A stretch of DNA of 64,000 nt from Promicromonospora thailandica (GCF_024171955.1 NZ_JAMTCS010000003.1:186001-250000), one strand, 5' to 3'; counted from the stretch's first letter, positions 27,010 through 36,232 are shown. The notes: generated from the letters alone by a model not told the origin. Program-made: numbers and translations.

Positions 27010-28041
27010 ATGTCGAGACGGCTTTCGGATGTGGCGAAGAAGGTGGGGGTGAGCGAGGCGACGGTCAGTCGCGTGCTCAACGGCAAGCCCGGGGTGTCCC
27101 AGGGCACGCGGGACGCCGTGCTCACCGCCCTGGACGTGCTGGGCTACGAGCGGCCCACGAAGCTGCGGGGGAGCCGCGGCAAGCTCGTCGGACTGGTGCT
27201 CCCCGAGCTCGTGAACCCGATCTTCCCCGCGTTCGCCGAGGTGATCGGCGGCGCGCTGGCCCAGCAGGGGTACACCCCGGTGCTGTGCACCCGCACCGCG
27301 GGCGGGATCACCGAGGCCGAGTACATCGACCTGCTGCTGCAGCAGCAGGTCTCGGGCGTGATCTTCGCGGGCGGCTTCTACGCCGAGCGCGAGGCCGACC
27401 ACTCCCACTACCGGCGCCTCGAGGAGCTCGGCCTGCCGGTGGTGCTCATCAACGCGGCGATCGAGGACCTCGCCTTCCCGAGCGTCGCGTGCGACGACCT
27501 GGTGGCGGTCGAGCAGGCCCTGGGTCACGTCTACTCGCTGGGCCACGAGCGTGTCGGCCTGCTGCTGGGGCCGGCGGACCACGTGCCGTCGGAGCGCAAG
27601 CTCGCGGCGGCCCGCCGGTTCGCCGAGCGCCAGGGGCTCGAGCTGGACCCCGACCTGGTGGTGCACTCGCAGTACTCCCTCGAGAGCGGCCAGGCCGCGG
27701 CCAACCGGCTCGTGGAGCGCGGCGCCACGGCGATCGTCTGCGCCAGCGACCCCCTCGCGCTCGGCGCCATCCGGGCGGTGCGCCGCGTGGGGCTGACCTG
27801 CCCCGGCGACGTCTCCGTGGTCGGCTTCGACGACTCCGCGCTGATGAACTCCACCGACCCGGCCCTCACCACGGTGCGCCAGCCGATCGAGCCGATGGGG
27901 CGGGCCGCCGTCGACCTGCTCGCCGCACTGGTGGACGGCAGCGACGTGGCGCGCGACGAGCTGCTCTTCGAGCCCGAGCTCGTGGTGCGTGCGTCGACGG
28001 CCGCAGCGCAGGACCGGGCGAAGTCTGTCGCAAAACGATAA
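27010..28041 (+). CDS. LacI-family repressor of the alpha-glucoside operon
   Basis: A 343-residue regulator. The N-terminal HTH is LSDVAKKVGVSEATVSRVLN and the hinge helix GTRDAVLTALDVLGY. The periplasmic-binding-protein-like sensor follows (LVGLVLPELVNPIFPAFAEV, VVLINAAIEDLAFPSVACDD, VVGFDDSALMNSTDPALTTV, RQPIEPMGRAAVDLL). The ATG is six bases after TAGGAT, so the transcript is likely leaderless. It lies 53 bp upstream of the glucosidase gene on the same strand and overlaps the operator pair described separately. The effector is presumably a glucoside imported by the downstream ABC system (inference). Confidence 0.9.
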   Translation: MSRRLSDVAKKVGVSEATVSRVLNGKPGVSQGTRDAVLTALDVLGYERPTKLRGSRGKLVGLVLPELVNPIFPAFAEVIGGALAQQGYTPVLCTRTAGGITEAEYIDLLLQQQVSGVIFAGGFYAEREADHSHYRRLEELGLPVVLINAAIEDLAFPSVACDDLVAVEQALGHVYSLGHERVGLLLGPADHVPSERKLAAARRFAERQGLELDPDLVVHSQYSLESGQAAANRLVERGATAIVCASDPLALGAIRAVRRVGLTCPGDVSVVGFDDSALMNSTDPALTTVRQPIEPMGRAAVDLLAALVDGSDVARDELLFEPELVVRASTAAAQDRAKSVAKR

Positions 28042-28057
28042 ACCTTCTGTCGAGTTC

Positions 28058-28087
28058 TTGCGCGGGTGTTGTCATGTGATTTACGGT
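28058..28087 (+). promoter_or_regulatory. Promoter of the GH13 glucosidase operon
   Basis: TTGCGC (28058-28063) and TACGGT (28082-28087) are separated by 18 bp, and the ATG follows the -10 by seven bases, indicating a leaderless transcript. A GCAAAACGATAAA stretch just upstream (28030-28042) resembles half of the LacI operator seen before the regulator gene. Confidence 0.6.
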
Positions 28088-28094
28088 TCACGGC

Positions 28095-29753
28095 ATGACG
28101 ACGATGTCCGACGCACCCGGCGAACCGCGCCCCGCCACCCTCGAGTGGTGGCGGAGCGCCGTGATCTACCAGGTCTACCCCCGCAGCTTCGCGGACGGGA
28201 ACGGGGACGGCACCGGTGACCTCGCCGGCGTCCGCTCCCGGCTCGGCTACCTGCGCGACCTCGGCGTGGACGCCATCTGGTACACGCCCTGGTACGCCTC
28301 GCCGCTGGCGGACGGCGGGTACGACGTGCGCGACTACCGCACCATCGACCCGGCGTTCGGCACGCTGGAGGACGCCGAGGCGCTGATCACCGAGGCCCGC
28401 GAGCTGGGCATCCGCACCGTCGTCGACGTCGTGCCCAACCACATCTCCTCCGAGCACGAGTGGTTCCGCGCCGCGCTCGCGGCCGGGCCCGGCTCGCCCG
28501 AGCGCGAGCGGTTCTGGTTCCACGACGGCCGGGGCCCGGACGGCGCCGAGATGCCCACGCGCTGGGTGTCGAGCTTCCAGGGCGACACGTGGACCCGCAC
28601 CACGAACCCGGACGGCACGCCCGGACAGTGGTACCTGCACCTGTTCACGCCCGAGCAGCCCGACGTCAACTGGAACCACCCCGACGTGCGCCAGGAGCAC
28701 GAGGACGTGCTGCGGTTCTGGTTCGACCGGGGCGCCGCGGGTATCCGGATCGACTCGGCCGCGCTCATCGTCAAGGACCCGACCCTGCCCGAGGTGCCCG
28801 AGACGCCCGGCCCGGGGGAGCACCCCCACCTGGACCGCGACGAGATCCACGACATCTACCGCGGCTGGCGGCGCGTCGCCGACGAGTACGACGAGCCCCG
28901 GGTGCTCGTGGGCGAGGTGTGGCTCGCCGACCAGGAGCGGTTCGCGCAGTACCTGCGGCCCGACGAGATGCACACGGCCTTCAACTTCGACTTCATGGCC
29001 CGGCCCTGGGACGCCAAGGAGCTGCGCGAGTCGATCCGCACCACCCTGGAGGCGCACGCCCCCGTGGGCGCGCCGGCCACCTGGGTGCTGTCCAACCACG
29101 ACGTCACGCGGCCCGTGACGCGCTACGGCCGCGAGGACTCGTCGTTCGACTTCGCGGCCAAGCGGTTCGGCACGCCGTCCGACCCGGAGCTCGGCACGCG
29201 CCGCGCGCGGGCCGCGGCCCTGCTGGTGGCCGCGCTGCCGGGAGCCCTGTACGTCTACCAGGGCGACGAGCTTGGGCTGCCCGAGGCGGACGTGCCCCGC
29301 GAGGCCATCCAGGACCCGATGCACTTCCGCTCCGAGGGTGTGGACCCCGGCCGCGACGGCTGCCGCGTGCCCCTGCCATGGACCCGCACCGGGTCCAGCC
29401 TCGGCTTCGGGCCCGACGGCGGCGACGCCCCCTGGCTGCCGCAGCCCGCCACGTGGGGCGACCTCTCCGTCGAGGCGCAGGACGGCGACCCGGCCTCGAT
29501 GCTGACCCTCTACCGGCGCGTGCTGCACCTGCGGCGCGACCTGCCCGCGCTGCACACGCAGCCCCTCGCGTGGCTCGACCACGGCGGCGACGACGTGCTC
29601 GCCTTCACCCGCGGCCCGGGCCTCGCCTGCGTCGTCAACCTCGGGGCGGACGCCGTCCCGCTGCCCGCCGGGGCCACCGTGCTCCTGGCGAGCGGACCCG
29701 TCGACGACACCGTGGGGCCGGACACCGCCGTCTGGCTCGCCCTGCCGGCCTGA
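28095..29753 (+). CDS. GH13 alpha-glucosidase
   Basis: A 552-residue cytoplasmic glycoside hydrolase cleaving alpha-glucosidic bonds of imported oligosaccharides. Conserved GH13 regions are VVDVVPNHISSEHEWF (region I), GIRIDSAAL with nucleophile Asp220 (II), LVGEVWLAD with acid/base Glu274 (III) and LSNHDVTRP with Asp336 (IV). YQVYPRSFADGNGDGTGDLAG is the family's first strand and calcium site. There is no signal peptide. The overall pattern suits the oligo-1,6-glucosidase/alpha-glucosidase subgroup; exact linkage (maltose, isomaltose, trehalose or sucrose-like) cannot be told. First gene of the structural operon; ATG 28104 is an alternative start. Confidence 0.92.
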   Translation: MTTMSDAPGEPRPATLEWWRSAVIYQVYPRSFADGNGDGTGDLAGVRSRLGYLRDLGVDAIWYTPWYASPLADGGYDVRDYRTIDPAFGTLEDAEALITEARELGIRTVVDVVPNHISSEHEWFRAALAAGPGSPERERFWFHDGRGPDGAEMPTRWVSSFQGDTWTRTTNPDGTPGQWYLHLFTPEQPDVNWNHPDVRQEHEDVLRFWFDRGAAGIRIDSAALIVKDPTLPEVPETPGPGEHPHLDRDEIHDIYRGWRRVADEYDEPRVLVGEVWLADQERFAQYLRPDEMHTAFNFDFMARPWDAKELRESIRTTLEAHAPVGAPATWVLSNHDVTRPVTRYGREDSSFDFAAKRFGTPSDPELGTRRARAAALLVAALPGALYVYQGDELGLPEADVPREAIQDPMHFRSEGVDPGRDGCRVPLPWTRTGSSLGFGPDGGDAPWLPQPATWGDLSVEAQDGDPASMLTLYRRVLHLRRDLPALHTQPLAWLDHGGDDVLAFTRGPGLACVVNLGADAVPLPAGATVLLASGPVDDTVGPDTAVWLALPA

Positions 29754-29813
29754 TCCCCCGACCCGATTTTTCCCCCACGTGCCGTCCCAGCGGCACCGAA
29801 CCAAGGAGTGACA

Positions 29814-31184
29814 ATGAAGTCAGCACGCAGCCGCGCGGCGTTCGCCCTGGTGGGCGTCCTGTCCGCCGGAACCCTGGCGGCCTGCGGGTCGTCGTCCCAG
29901 GCGTCGGACGACCCGACGGGTCCGGTCACCATCGAGGTCTCCATCGACGCGGGTCTCGAGCAGGCGGCGATCGACGCGTTCGACGAGCGCATCGCGCAGT
30001 TCGAGAAGGCCAACCCGGACATCCAGGTGGAGACCAAGGAGTTCACCTGGTCGGGCACCACCTTCGCGGCCGAGCTCGCGGGCGGCACCCTGCCCGACGT
30101 GTTCCCCATCCCGTTCACCGACGGCCGGGCCCTCATCGAGGCGGGCCAGATCGCGGACATCAGCGACCTGGTGGCCGAGCTGCCGTACGCCGACGACTTC
30201 AACCCGACCATCGCGGCCGCCGGGCAGGCCGCCGACGGCGCGATGTGGGCCGTGCCGATCGCCGCCTACAACCAGGGCCTGCACTACAACCGCCGGCTCT
30301 TCGAGGAGGCCGGGCTCGACCCCGACAACCCGCCCACCACCTGGGACGAGGTGCGCGAGGCCGCGAAGGCCATCGCGGACGAGACCGGCCAGGCCGGGTA
30401 CGCGCACATGACCCAGGGCAACACCGGCGGGTGGATCCTGACCACCGAGACCTACGCGCTCGGCGGCCGCATGCTCGAGGGCGAGGGCGACGAGGTCACC
30501 GCGACCGTCGACAACGAGGCCACGACCGAGGCCCTGGAGCTGCTGCGCGAGATGCGCTGGGAGGACAACTCCATGGGCTCCAGCTTCCTGTACGACTGGG
30601 GCACCATCAACCAGGACTTCGCGGCCGGGAAGATCGGCATGTACGTCTCGGGCGGGGCCAACTACCCGAACCTCTTCACGCAGAACCAGATGAACCCCGA
30701 CGAGTACGGCGTCACCGTGCTGCCCCTGGAGGGTGACGACGCCGGCACGCTGGGCGGCGGCACCCTCGCCGCGGTGAGCTCCGCGGCGTCGGACGCCGAG
30801 CAGGCCGCCGCCGTGAAGTGGATCGACTTCTACTACATCTCCAAGCTCACCGACCAGGAGGCGGCCGTGGCCGAGGCCGAGGTCGCCGCCGAGACCGACC
30901 AGCCCGTCGGCGCGCCCGCGCTGCCCATCTTCGACCGCGAGACGTACGAGGAGCAGCAGGGCTGGATCAAGGACCTGGTCAACGTGCCCCTCGAGAACTT
31001 CGCGCCGATGACGGACCAGATGTTCGACCAGCCCGTCATCCCCGAGCCGGCGGTCGCCACCCAGGACCTCTACGCGGCGCTCGACCCCGTGGTCCAGGCC
31101 GTGCTCACGGACGAGGACGCGGACATCGACGCCCTCCTGGCCGACGCCCAGGTCCAGGTCCAGAGCCTGATCGACCGCGCCTGA
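29814..31184 (+). CDS. Sugar ABC transporter substrate-binding lipoprotein (alpha-glucoside unit)
   Basis: A 456-residue extracellular solute-binding protein of family 1. The signal peptide ends in lipobox AAC (Cys24). Typical blocks are ERIAQFEKANPDIQVETKEF, AELAGGTLPDVFPIPFTDG, VPIAAYNQGLHYNRRLFEEA with the NPPTTWDEV that follows, and WGTINQDFAAGKIGMYVSGG. The start at ATG 29814 is fixed by AAGGAG seven bases upstream. Sixty bases after the glucosidase and four before the first permease gene, so all are one operon. It binds the transported alpha-glucoside, identity unknown. Confidence 0.92.
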   Translation: MKSARSRAAFALVGVLSAGTLAACGSSSQASDDPTGPVTIEVSIDAGLEQAAIDAFDERIAQFEKANPDIQVETKEFTWSGTTFAAELAGGTLPDVFPIPFTDGRALIEAGQIADISDLVAELPYADDFNPTIAAAGQAADGAMWAVPIAAYNQGLHYNRRLFEEAGLDPDNPPTTWDEVREAAKAIADETGQAGYAHMTQGNTGGWILTTETYALGGRMLEGEGDEVTATVDNEATTEALELLREMRWEDNSMGSSFLYDWGTINQDFAAGKIGMYVSGGANYPNLFTQNQMNPDEYGVTVLPLEGDDAGTLGGGTLAAVSSAASDAEQAAAVKWIDFYYISKLTDQEAAVAEAEVAAETDQPVGAPALPIFDRETYEEQQGWIKDLVNVPLENFAPMTDQMFDQPVIPEPAVATQDLYAALDPVVQAVLTDEDADIDALLADAQVQVQSLIDRA

Positions 31185-31188
31185 GGCG

Positions 31189-32160
31189 ATGACCACCCTG
31201 ACCGGCCCTGTGCGGGCGACGACGGCGGCCACCCCGCCGTCGTCGCCCCCGCCCCGCCGGCGTGCCCGCCGCACGCCGCGGGACTGGCTGCGTGACGGCG
31301 GCCTGAGCACCCTGGTCATCGCGCTGCCGATGATCCTCGTGTTCGGGGTGTTCTCCTGGTTCCCGATCGGCCGCGCGCTGGTCATGAGCCTTCAGCAGAC
31401 GAATCTCGTCACCGCCCCCGAGTTCGTGGGCCTGGAGAACTTCGTGTTCGTGCTCTCCGACCCCCTGCTCGGCAAGGCCGTGGCCAACACCCTCTGGTTC
31501 GCGCTGCTCGCGCTCGTCTTCGGCTACCCGCTGCCCCTGGCGGCCGCGGTGCTGATGAGCGAGGTCAAGCGGCTGCGCGGCCTCTACTCCGCGCTGGCCT
31601 ACCTGCCCGTCGTGGTACCGCCCGTCGTGGCCGTGCTGCTGTGGAAGTTCTTCTACGACGCCTCGCCCAGCGGCGTGTTCAACACCATCGCCGGGTGGGT
31701 CGGGCTCGGTCCGTTCCCCTGGCTGCAGGACGCCGGCAGCGCGATGCCGTCGCTCGTCCTGGAGGCCACCTGGGCGGCCGCGGGCGGCACCGTCATCATC
31801 TACCTCGCCGCGCTCGTCGGCGTGCGCACCGAGCTGTACGAGGCCGCGGAGGTCGACGGCGCGGGCGTGTGGCGCAAGATCTGGCACGTCACGCTGCCCC
31901 AGCTGCGCGGCGTCCTGTTCATCACCCTCATCCTGCAGGTGATCGGCACGTCCCAGGTGTTCCTGGAACCGTTCCTGTTCACCGGCGGCGGGCCCAACAA
32001 CGCCACCCTCACCGTCCTGATGCTCATCTACGACTACGCGTTCGGCAGCAGCCTCGGCGGCAACTACGGCGCGGCGACCGCACTGAGCCTCATGCTCGCG
32101 GGCGTCCTCGCGGTGCTGTCGGCGATCTACTTCCGCGTCACCCGACCCTGGAGCTCCTGA
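31189..32160 (+). CDS. Sugar ABC transporter permease, MalF type
   Basis: A 323-residue inner-membrane subunit with six TM helices, the first being STLVIALPMILVFGVFSWFP, after a Pro/Arg-rich cytoplasmic N-terminus. The EAA loop that contacts the ATPase is YEAAEVDGAGVWRKIWHVTL, followed by PQLRGVLFITLILQVIGTSQ. FTGGGPNNATLTVLMLIYDY is a MalF-family block. It begins four bases after the binding-protein stop, and its own stop overlaps the next start. No ATPase gene is present in the operon. Confidence 0.92.
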   Translation: MTTLTGPVRATTAATPPSSPPPRRRARRTPRDWLRDGGLSTLVIALPMILVFGVFSWFPIGRALVMSLQQTNLVTAPEFVGLENFVFVLSDPLLGKAVANTLWFALLALVFGYPLPLAAAVLMSEVKRLRGLYSALAYLPVVVPPVVAVLLWKFFYDASPSGVFNTIAGWVGLGPFPWLQDAGSAMPSLVLEATWAAAGGTVIIYLAALVGVRTELYEAAEVDGAGVWRKIWHVTLPQLRGVLFITLILQVIGTSQVFLEPFLFTGGGPNNATLTVLMLIYDYAFGSSLGGNYGAATALSLMLAGVLAVLSAIYFRVTRPWSS

Positions 32161-33053
32161 TGGCAGCAGCAGACACCGCCGAACGCGGCATCGTCTCGTC
32201 GCACGACCTGCGCCGCCCCAGCGTCCGCGCCACCCTCGGGGTGCTGCAGGGCGGCCTGCTGGTCACCCTCGTGGTCGTGGGCCTCGGCCCGATCCTCTGG
32301 CTCGCCAAGGCGGCCGTGACCCCCACGCAGGACACCCTGCGCGACCCGCTCGGGTTCTTCCCGAACGGGATCGACTGGGCCAACCTCGCCACCGCGTGGA
32401 CCCGGGCCGAGATCGACCACTACTTCGTCAACACCCTGATCGTGGCCGTCGGCGCCTGGTTCTTCCAGCTCCTCGTCGCCACCACCGGCGGCTACGTGCT
32501 GTCGGTGCTGCGGCCCCGGTACGGCAACGCGATCCTCGGGCTCGTCCTGGCGACCCTCTTCGTACCGTCCGTGGTGCTGCTCGTACCGCTGTACCTGACC
32601 ATCCTCGACGTGCCGCTCGTGCACATCAGCCTGCTCAACACGTTCTGGGCCGTGTGGCTGCCCATGGGCGCCAGCGCGTTCAACGTGCTCCTGGTCAAGC
32701 GGTTCTTCGACGGCCTGCCGCGCGAGGTGTTCGAGGCGGCACGCGTCGACGGCGCCGGACCCTTCCGGCTGCTGTGGAGCATCGTGCTGCCGATGTCGAA
32801 ACCCATCCTCGGCGTCGTGTCGGTGTTCGCCGTCATCGCCGCGTGGAAGGACTACCTCTGGCCGCTGCTCGTGCTGCCCGACCCCGGCAACCAGCCCCTG
32901 TCCGTCCGCCTGCCCGCCATCGCGCCCTACCTCGAGCTCGACGTCTTCCTGGCGGCGCTCGCGATCTCGACCGTGCTGCCGATCGCGCTGTTCCTCGCCT
33001 TCCAGCGGCTGTTCCTCAGCGGCGCGGGGCTGGGCGGGGCCGTGAAGGGGTAG
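32160..33053 (+). CDS. Sugar ABC transporter permease, MalG type
   Basis: A 297-residue inner-membrane partner permease. TM helices include LLVTLVVVGLGPILWLAKAA, AWFFQLLVATTGGYVLSVL, GLVLATLFVPSVVLLVPLYL and FLAALAISTVLPIALFLAFQ. The EAA loop is FEAARVDGAGPFRLLWSIVL with PMSKPILGVVSVF after it. Its ATG shares one base with the upstream stop (TGATG), so translation is coupled. Last gene of the operon, with a hairpin starting inside its stop codon. A multi-use MsiK-type ATPase encoded elsewhere is probably the energy source. Confidence 0.92.
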   Translation: MAAADTAERGIVSSHDLRRPSVRATLGVLQGGLLVTLVVVGLGPILWLAKAAVTPTQDTLRDPLGFFPNGIDWANLATAWTRAEIDHYFVNTLIVAVGAWFFQLLVATTGGYVLSVLRPRYGNAILGLVLATLFVPSVVLLVPLYLTILDVPLVHISLLNTFWAVWLPMGASAFNVLLVKRFFDGLPREVFEAARVDGAGPFRLLWSIVLPMSKPILGVVSVFAVIAAWKDYLWPLLVLPDPGNQPLSVRLPAIAPYLELDVFLAALAISTVLPIALFLAFQRLFLSGAGLGGAVKG

Positions 33054-33087
33054 CCCGGGGCAGCCCCGGGCCGGCCTGCCCCGGGCT
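33052..33087 (+). terminator. Terminator of the alpha-glucoside operon
   Basis: A 12-bp perfect stem, AGCCCGGGGCAG (33052-33063) with CTGCCCCGGGCT (33076-33087), loop of 12 nt. It starts within the permease stop codon and ends 20 bp before the dinG promoter element. No T-run. Confidence 0.75.
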
Positions 33088-33106
33088 GTGGACGAGGCGG
33101 GGTGGA

Positions 33107-33128
33107 TGTCGGTGGTCCGGCCTAGGAT
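33107..33128 (+). promoter_or_regulatory. dinG promoter of the RecA-NDp/PafBC type
   Basis: TGTCGGTG (33107-33114), eight bases, TAGGAT (33123-33128), then seven bases to the GTG start. This matches the LexA-independent damage promoter consensus TGTCRGTG-N8-TAnnnT exactly. No SOS box was seen upstream. Confidence 0.75.
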
Positions 33129-33135
33129 CGAGCGT

Positions 33136-35217
33136 GTGACCAGCCTTCCCGACGCACCCGCAGACAGTACGGACGCCAGCCCCGGCACGACAGAGGTCCC
33201 CGAGGTGGACGAGCTCCTCGACCTCGCGGTCGGCGAGCTGGGCGGCGGGCGCAGAGACGGCCAGCACCGCATGGCGGTGGCGGTCGGCGAGGCCATCGAC
33301 AAGGGCGAGCACCTGCTGGTCCAGGCGGGTACGGGTACCGGCAAGTCGCTCGGGTACCTGGTGCCCGCCGTCCGGCACGCCGTGGCCGCGCAGAGCCGCG
33401 TCATCGTCTCGACCGCCACCCTCGCGCTGCAGCGGCAGGTCATCACACGGGACCTGCCGCTGGTGGCCAAGGCCGTGGCGCCGCTGCTGCCGCGCGAGCC
33501 GCGGATCGCCCTGCTCAAGGGCTGGCACAACTACCTGTGCGTGCACAAGGTGGGCGGCGGCTACCCGGCCGACGAGCCGACGCTGTTCGACCTGCCGGGC
33601 GGCGAGGACCACCCGCGCACCGAGGAGGCCGGGGGTGCCGGGCGCAGCCGGCGCCGGGACGACGGCGCCACGCTCGCCGACCACGTGCGCCGCCTGCACG
33701 AGTGGGCGGGCGAGACCGACTCGGGCGACCGCGACGACCTCGTGCCCGGCGTGCCGGACCGCGCGTGGCGGCAGGTGTCGGTGACGGCGCTGGAGTGCCT
33801 GGGCGGCAGGTGCCCGATGCTCGCGGAGTGCTTCCCGGACAAGGCCCGGACCGCGGCGCGCGAGGCCGACGTCGTGGTCACCAACCACGCCATGCTCGGC
33901 ATCGCGGCCACGGGCAGCCCGGGCGTGCTCCCGGAGCACGACGTGGTCGTGGTGGACGAGGCGCACGAGCTCACCGACCGGGTGACGTCGTCGGCCACGG
34001 TGGACCTGTCGATGGCGTCGGTGGAGCACGCCGCGCGCCTGGCCCGCCGCAACGCCGGCACGCGCACGGACGCGCTGGACAAGGCCGCGCAGGACCTCGG
34101 CACGCTGCTGGTGACGGCGCCCGCGGAGCGCTTCCCGAGCGGCCTCCCGGACGACCTGCGCACCGCGGTGGCCGCGGTGCGCGACGCCGCGCGCGAGGTG
34201 CTCAGCGACCTCAAGCCGGACGCGGGCGGTGCGAAGGGCAAGGACGCGGGGCAGCCCGACCCCGGCCTGAAGATGGCCCAGGGCGCCATGCTCCAGCTCT
34301 TCGAGACCGCCGAGCGCATGGCGGCGCAGGACACGACCTCGGACGTGCTGTGGTGCTCGCGGCCCGACAACGGCTGGGGCGGGTTCGGCGACACCGTGAC
34401 CCGGCTGCACGCCGCGCCGCTGCACGTGGCGGGCCTGATCAAGACGCACCTGCTGGGCGAGGCGACGGGCGTGTTCACCTCGGCGACCCTCGCGCTGGGC
34501 GGCACGTTCGACGCGGTGGCCGGCACGCTCGGGCTCACGGGCGAGGACGCCCCGCCATGGCACGGCCTGGACGCCGGCAGCCCGTTCGACTACCCGCGCC
34601 AGGGCATCCTGTACGTGGCCCGGCACCTGCCGGCACCCGGCCGCGAGCCCACCACGGAGGCCCAGCTCGACGAGATCTCGGAGCTGATCACGGCGGCCGG
34701 CGGGCGGACCCTCGGCCTGTTCTCGTCGCGACGCGCGGCCAACGCGGCGGCCGAGGCCATGCGCGAACGGCTCGACGTCCCGATCCTCGCGCAGGGCGAC
34801 GACCAGCTCCCGACCCTGGTGCGCGAGTTCGCCGCCGACCCCGCCACGTGCCTGTTCGGCACGCTGTCCCTGTGGCAGGGTGTCGACGTGCCGGGGCCGT
34901 CGTGCCAGCTCGTGCTCATCGACCGGATCCCGTTCCCGCGGCCGGACGACCCCGTCAAGGCGGCCCGGGCCCGGGCGGTCGAGCAGGCGGGCGGCAACGG
35001 CTTCATGGCGGTGTCCGCGCAGCATGCGGCGCTGCTGCTGGCCCAGGGGGCGGGGCGGCTGGTGCGCAGCACGGAGGACCGCGGCGTCGTGGCCGTGCTC
35101 GACCCGCGGCTCGCCACGGCCCGGTACGCGTCCTTCCTGACCCGGTCCATGCCAGGGTTCTGGCCGACCACCGACCCGGCGCTGGTCCGGGCCGCGCTGG
35201 CCCGGCTGGACACCTGA
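33136..35217 (+). CDS. dinG: DinG/XPD-family ATP-dependent DNA helicase
   Basis: A 693-residue iron-sulfur superfamily 2 helicase acting on damaged or structured DNA. Walker A is QAGTGTGKSLGYL (Lys70) and the DEAH box VVVDEAHELTDRV. Four cysteines, Cys135, Cys221, Cys226 and Cys232, are spaced as the XPD-type 4Fe-4S cluster between motifs I and II. Later motifs include FTSATLALGG, LGLFSSRRAA, GTLSLWQGVDVPG and GAGRLVRSTEDRG (the arginine-finger motif VI). The GTG at 33136 is chosen because it lies seven bases after a TAGGAT -10, giving a leaderless message; an in-frame ATG at 33088 falls upstream of that promoter. Confidence 0.92.
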   Translation: MTSLPDAPADSTDASPGTTEVPEVDELLDLAVGELGGGRRDGQHRMAVAVGEAIDKGEHLLVQAGTGTGKSLGYLVPAVRHAVAAQSRVIVSTATLALQRQVITRDLPLVAKAVAPLLPREPRIALLKGWHNYLCVHKVGGGYPADEPTLFDLPGGEDHPRTEEAGGAGRSRRRDDGATLADHVRRLHEWAGETDSGDRDDLVPGVPDRAWRQVSVTALECLGGRCPMLAECFPDKARTAAREADVVVTNHAMLGIAATGSPGVLPEHDVVVVDEAHELTDRVTSSATVDLSMASVEHAARLARRNAGTRTDALDKAAQDLGTLLVTAPAERFPSGLPDDLRTAVAAVRDAAREVLSDLKPDAGGAKGKDAGQPDPGLKMAQGAMLQLFETAERMAAQDTTSDVLWCSRPDNGWGGFGDTVTRLHAAPLHVAGLIKTHLLGEATGVFTSATLALGGTFDAVAGTLGLTGEDAPPWHGLDAGSPFDYPRQGILYVARHLPAPGREPTTEAQLDEISELITAAGGRTLGLFSSRRAANAAAEAMRERLDVPILAQGDDQLPTLVREFAADPATCLFGTLSLWQGVDVPGPSCQLVLIDRIPFPRPDDPVKAARARAVEQAGGNGFMAVSAQHAALLLAQGAGRLVRSTEDRGVVAVLDPRLATARYASFLTRSMPGFWPTTDPALVRAALARLDT

Positions 35218-35237
35218 CCGCGGCATACCCTGAGGTC

Positions 35238-36224
35238 ATGGCAGCCCCCTCGGACGTCCCGGCCGGCCGGCCCGCGGCCCGCACCACGAAGATCGCGATC
35301 GTCGGTGCGGGGGCGGTCGGCTCCACGCTGGCGTTCGCCGCGCTGACCCGCGGCTCGGCGCGCACGATCGCGCTGCACGACGTGAACAGCGCGAAGGTCG
35401 AGGCCGAGGTGCTCGACCTGCGGCACGGCCTGATGTTCACGTCCCAGGCGCACGTGATCGGGTCGGACGACGTGGCGGTCTGCGCCGATGCCGACGTCGT
35501 GGTGGTCACCGCGGGCGCGAAGCAGAAGCCCGGGCAGACGCGCCTCGACCTGGCGGAGGGGACGATCGGCCTGATGCGGCAGATCCTGCCGGGCCTGGTG
35601 GAGGTCGCGCCGGACGCGACGTACCTGATGGTGACCAACCCGGTGGACGTGGTGACGTACGCGGCGCTCCAGATCTCGGGACTGCCCCGCGAGCGGCTGT
35701 TCGGCAGCGGCACCGTGCTCGACTCGTCCCGGCTGCGTGCGGTCCTCGCGGAGCGGTGCGGCGTGGCCGTCGCGAACGTGCACGCGTACATCGCGGGGGA
35801 GCACGGCGACTCGGAGATCGCGCTGTGGAGCTCCGCGTCGATCGGCGGGGTGCCGCTGCTGGACTGGGAGCCGCTGGCCGGCTACCCGCCGATCGACGCC
35901 GAGGTGCGAGCGCAGGTGCATCGCGAGGTCGTCGACTCGGCATACCGGATCATCGCCGGCAAGGGGGCCACCAACTACGCGGTCGGCCTCGCGGCGACCC
36001 GGATCATCGAGGCGGTGCTGAAGGACGAGGGCCGTGTCATGCCGGTCTCGTCGCTGCTGGACGGCTACCACGGCATCGGCGACGTGTGCCTGTCGGTGCC
36101 CTCGCTCGTGGACCGGCGGGGCGTGACGAGCAGCGTGCCGGTGCCGATGTCGGACGACGAGCTCGCGGGACTGCGCGCCTCCGCCGACAGCGTGCGCGGG
36201 GTGCTGCGGAGGTTCAGGTTCTGA
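35238..36224 (+). CDS. ldh: L-lactate dehydrogenase
   Basis: Reduces pyruvate to L-lactate with NADH in the cytoplasm. 328 residues: the Rossmann glycine motif VGAGAVGSTLA, AKQKPGQTRLDLA, in which Gln rather than Arg marks a lactate rather than malate dehydrogenase, TNPVDVVTYAAL, and the catalytic His in AGEHGDSEIALWS. The ATG at 35238 is six bases from a TACCCT -10 (35226-35231) lying just beyond the dinG stop, so ldh has its own leaderless promoter. It is convergent with lexA across a large inverted repeat. Confidence 0.96.
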   Translation: MAAPSDVPAGRPAARTTKIAIVGAGAVGSTLAFAALTRGSARTIALHDVNSAKVEAEVLDLRHGLMFTSQAHVIGSDDVAVCADADVVVVTAGAKQKPGQTRLDLAEGTIGLMRQILPGLVEVAPDATYLMVTNPVDVVTYAALQISGLPRERLFGSGTVLDSSRLRAVLAERCGVAVANVHAYIAGEHGDSEIALWSSASIGGVPLLDWEPLAGYPPIDAEVRAQVHREVVDSAYRIIAGKGATNYAVGLAATRIIEAVLKDEGRVMPVSSLLDGYHGIGDVCLSVPSLVDRRGVTSSVPVPMSDDELAGLRASADSVRGVLRRFRF

Positions 36225-36232
36225 CAGGGGCT

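Noticed and set aside
33088-33135. ATG 33088 as the dinG start
   Set aside because: It lies upstream of the strong TGTCGGTG-N8-TAGGAT promoter, has no ribosome-binding site, and the added residues are not conserved-looking; GTG 33136 is seven bases after the -10.
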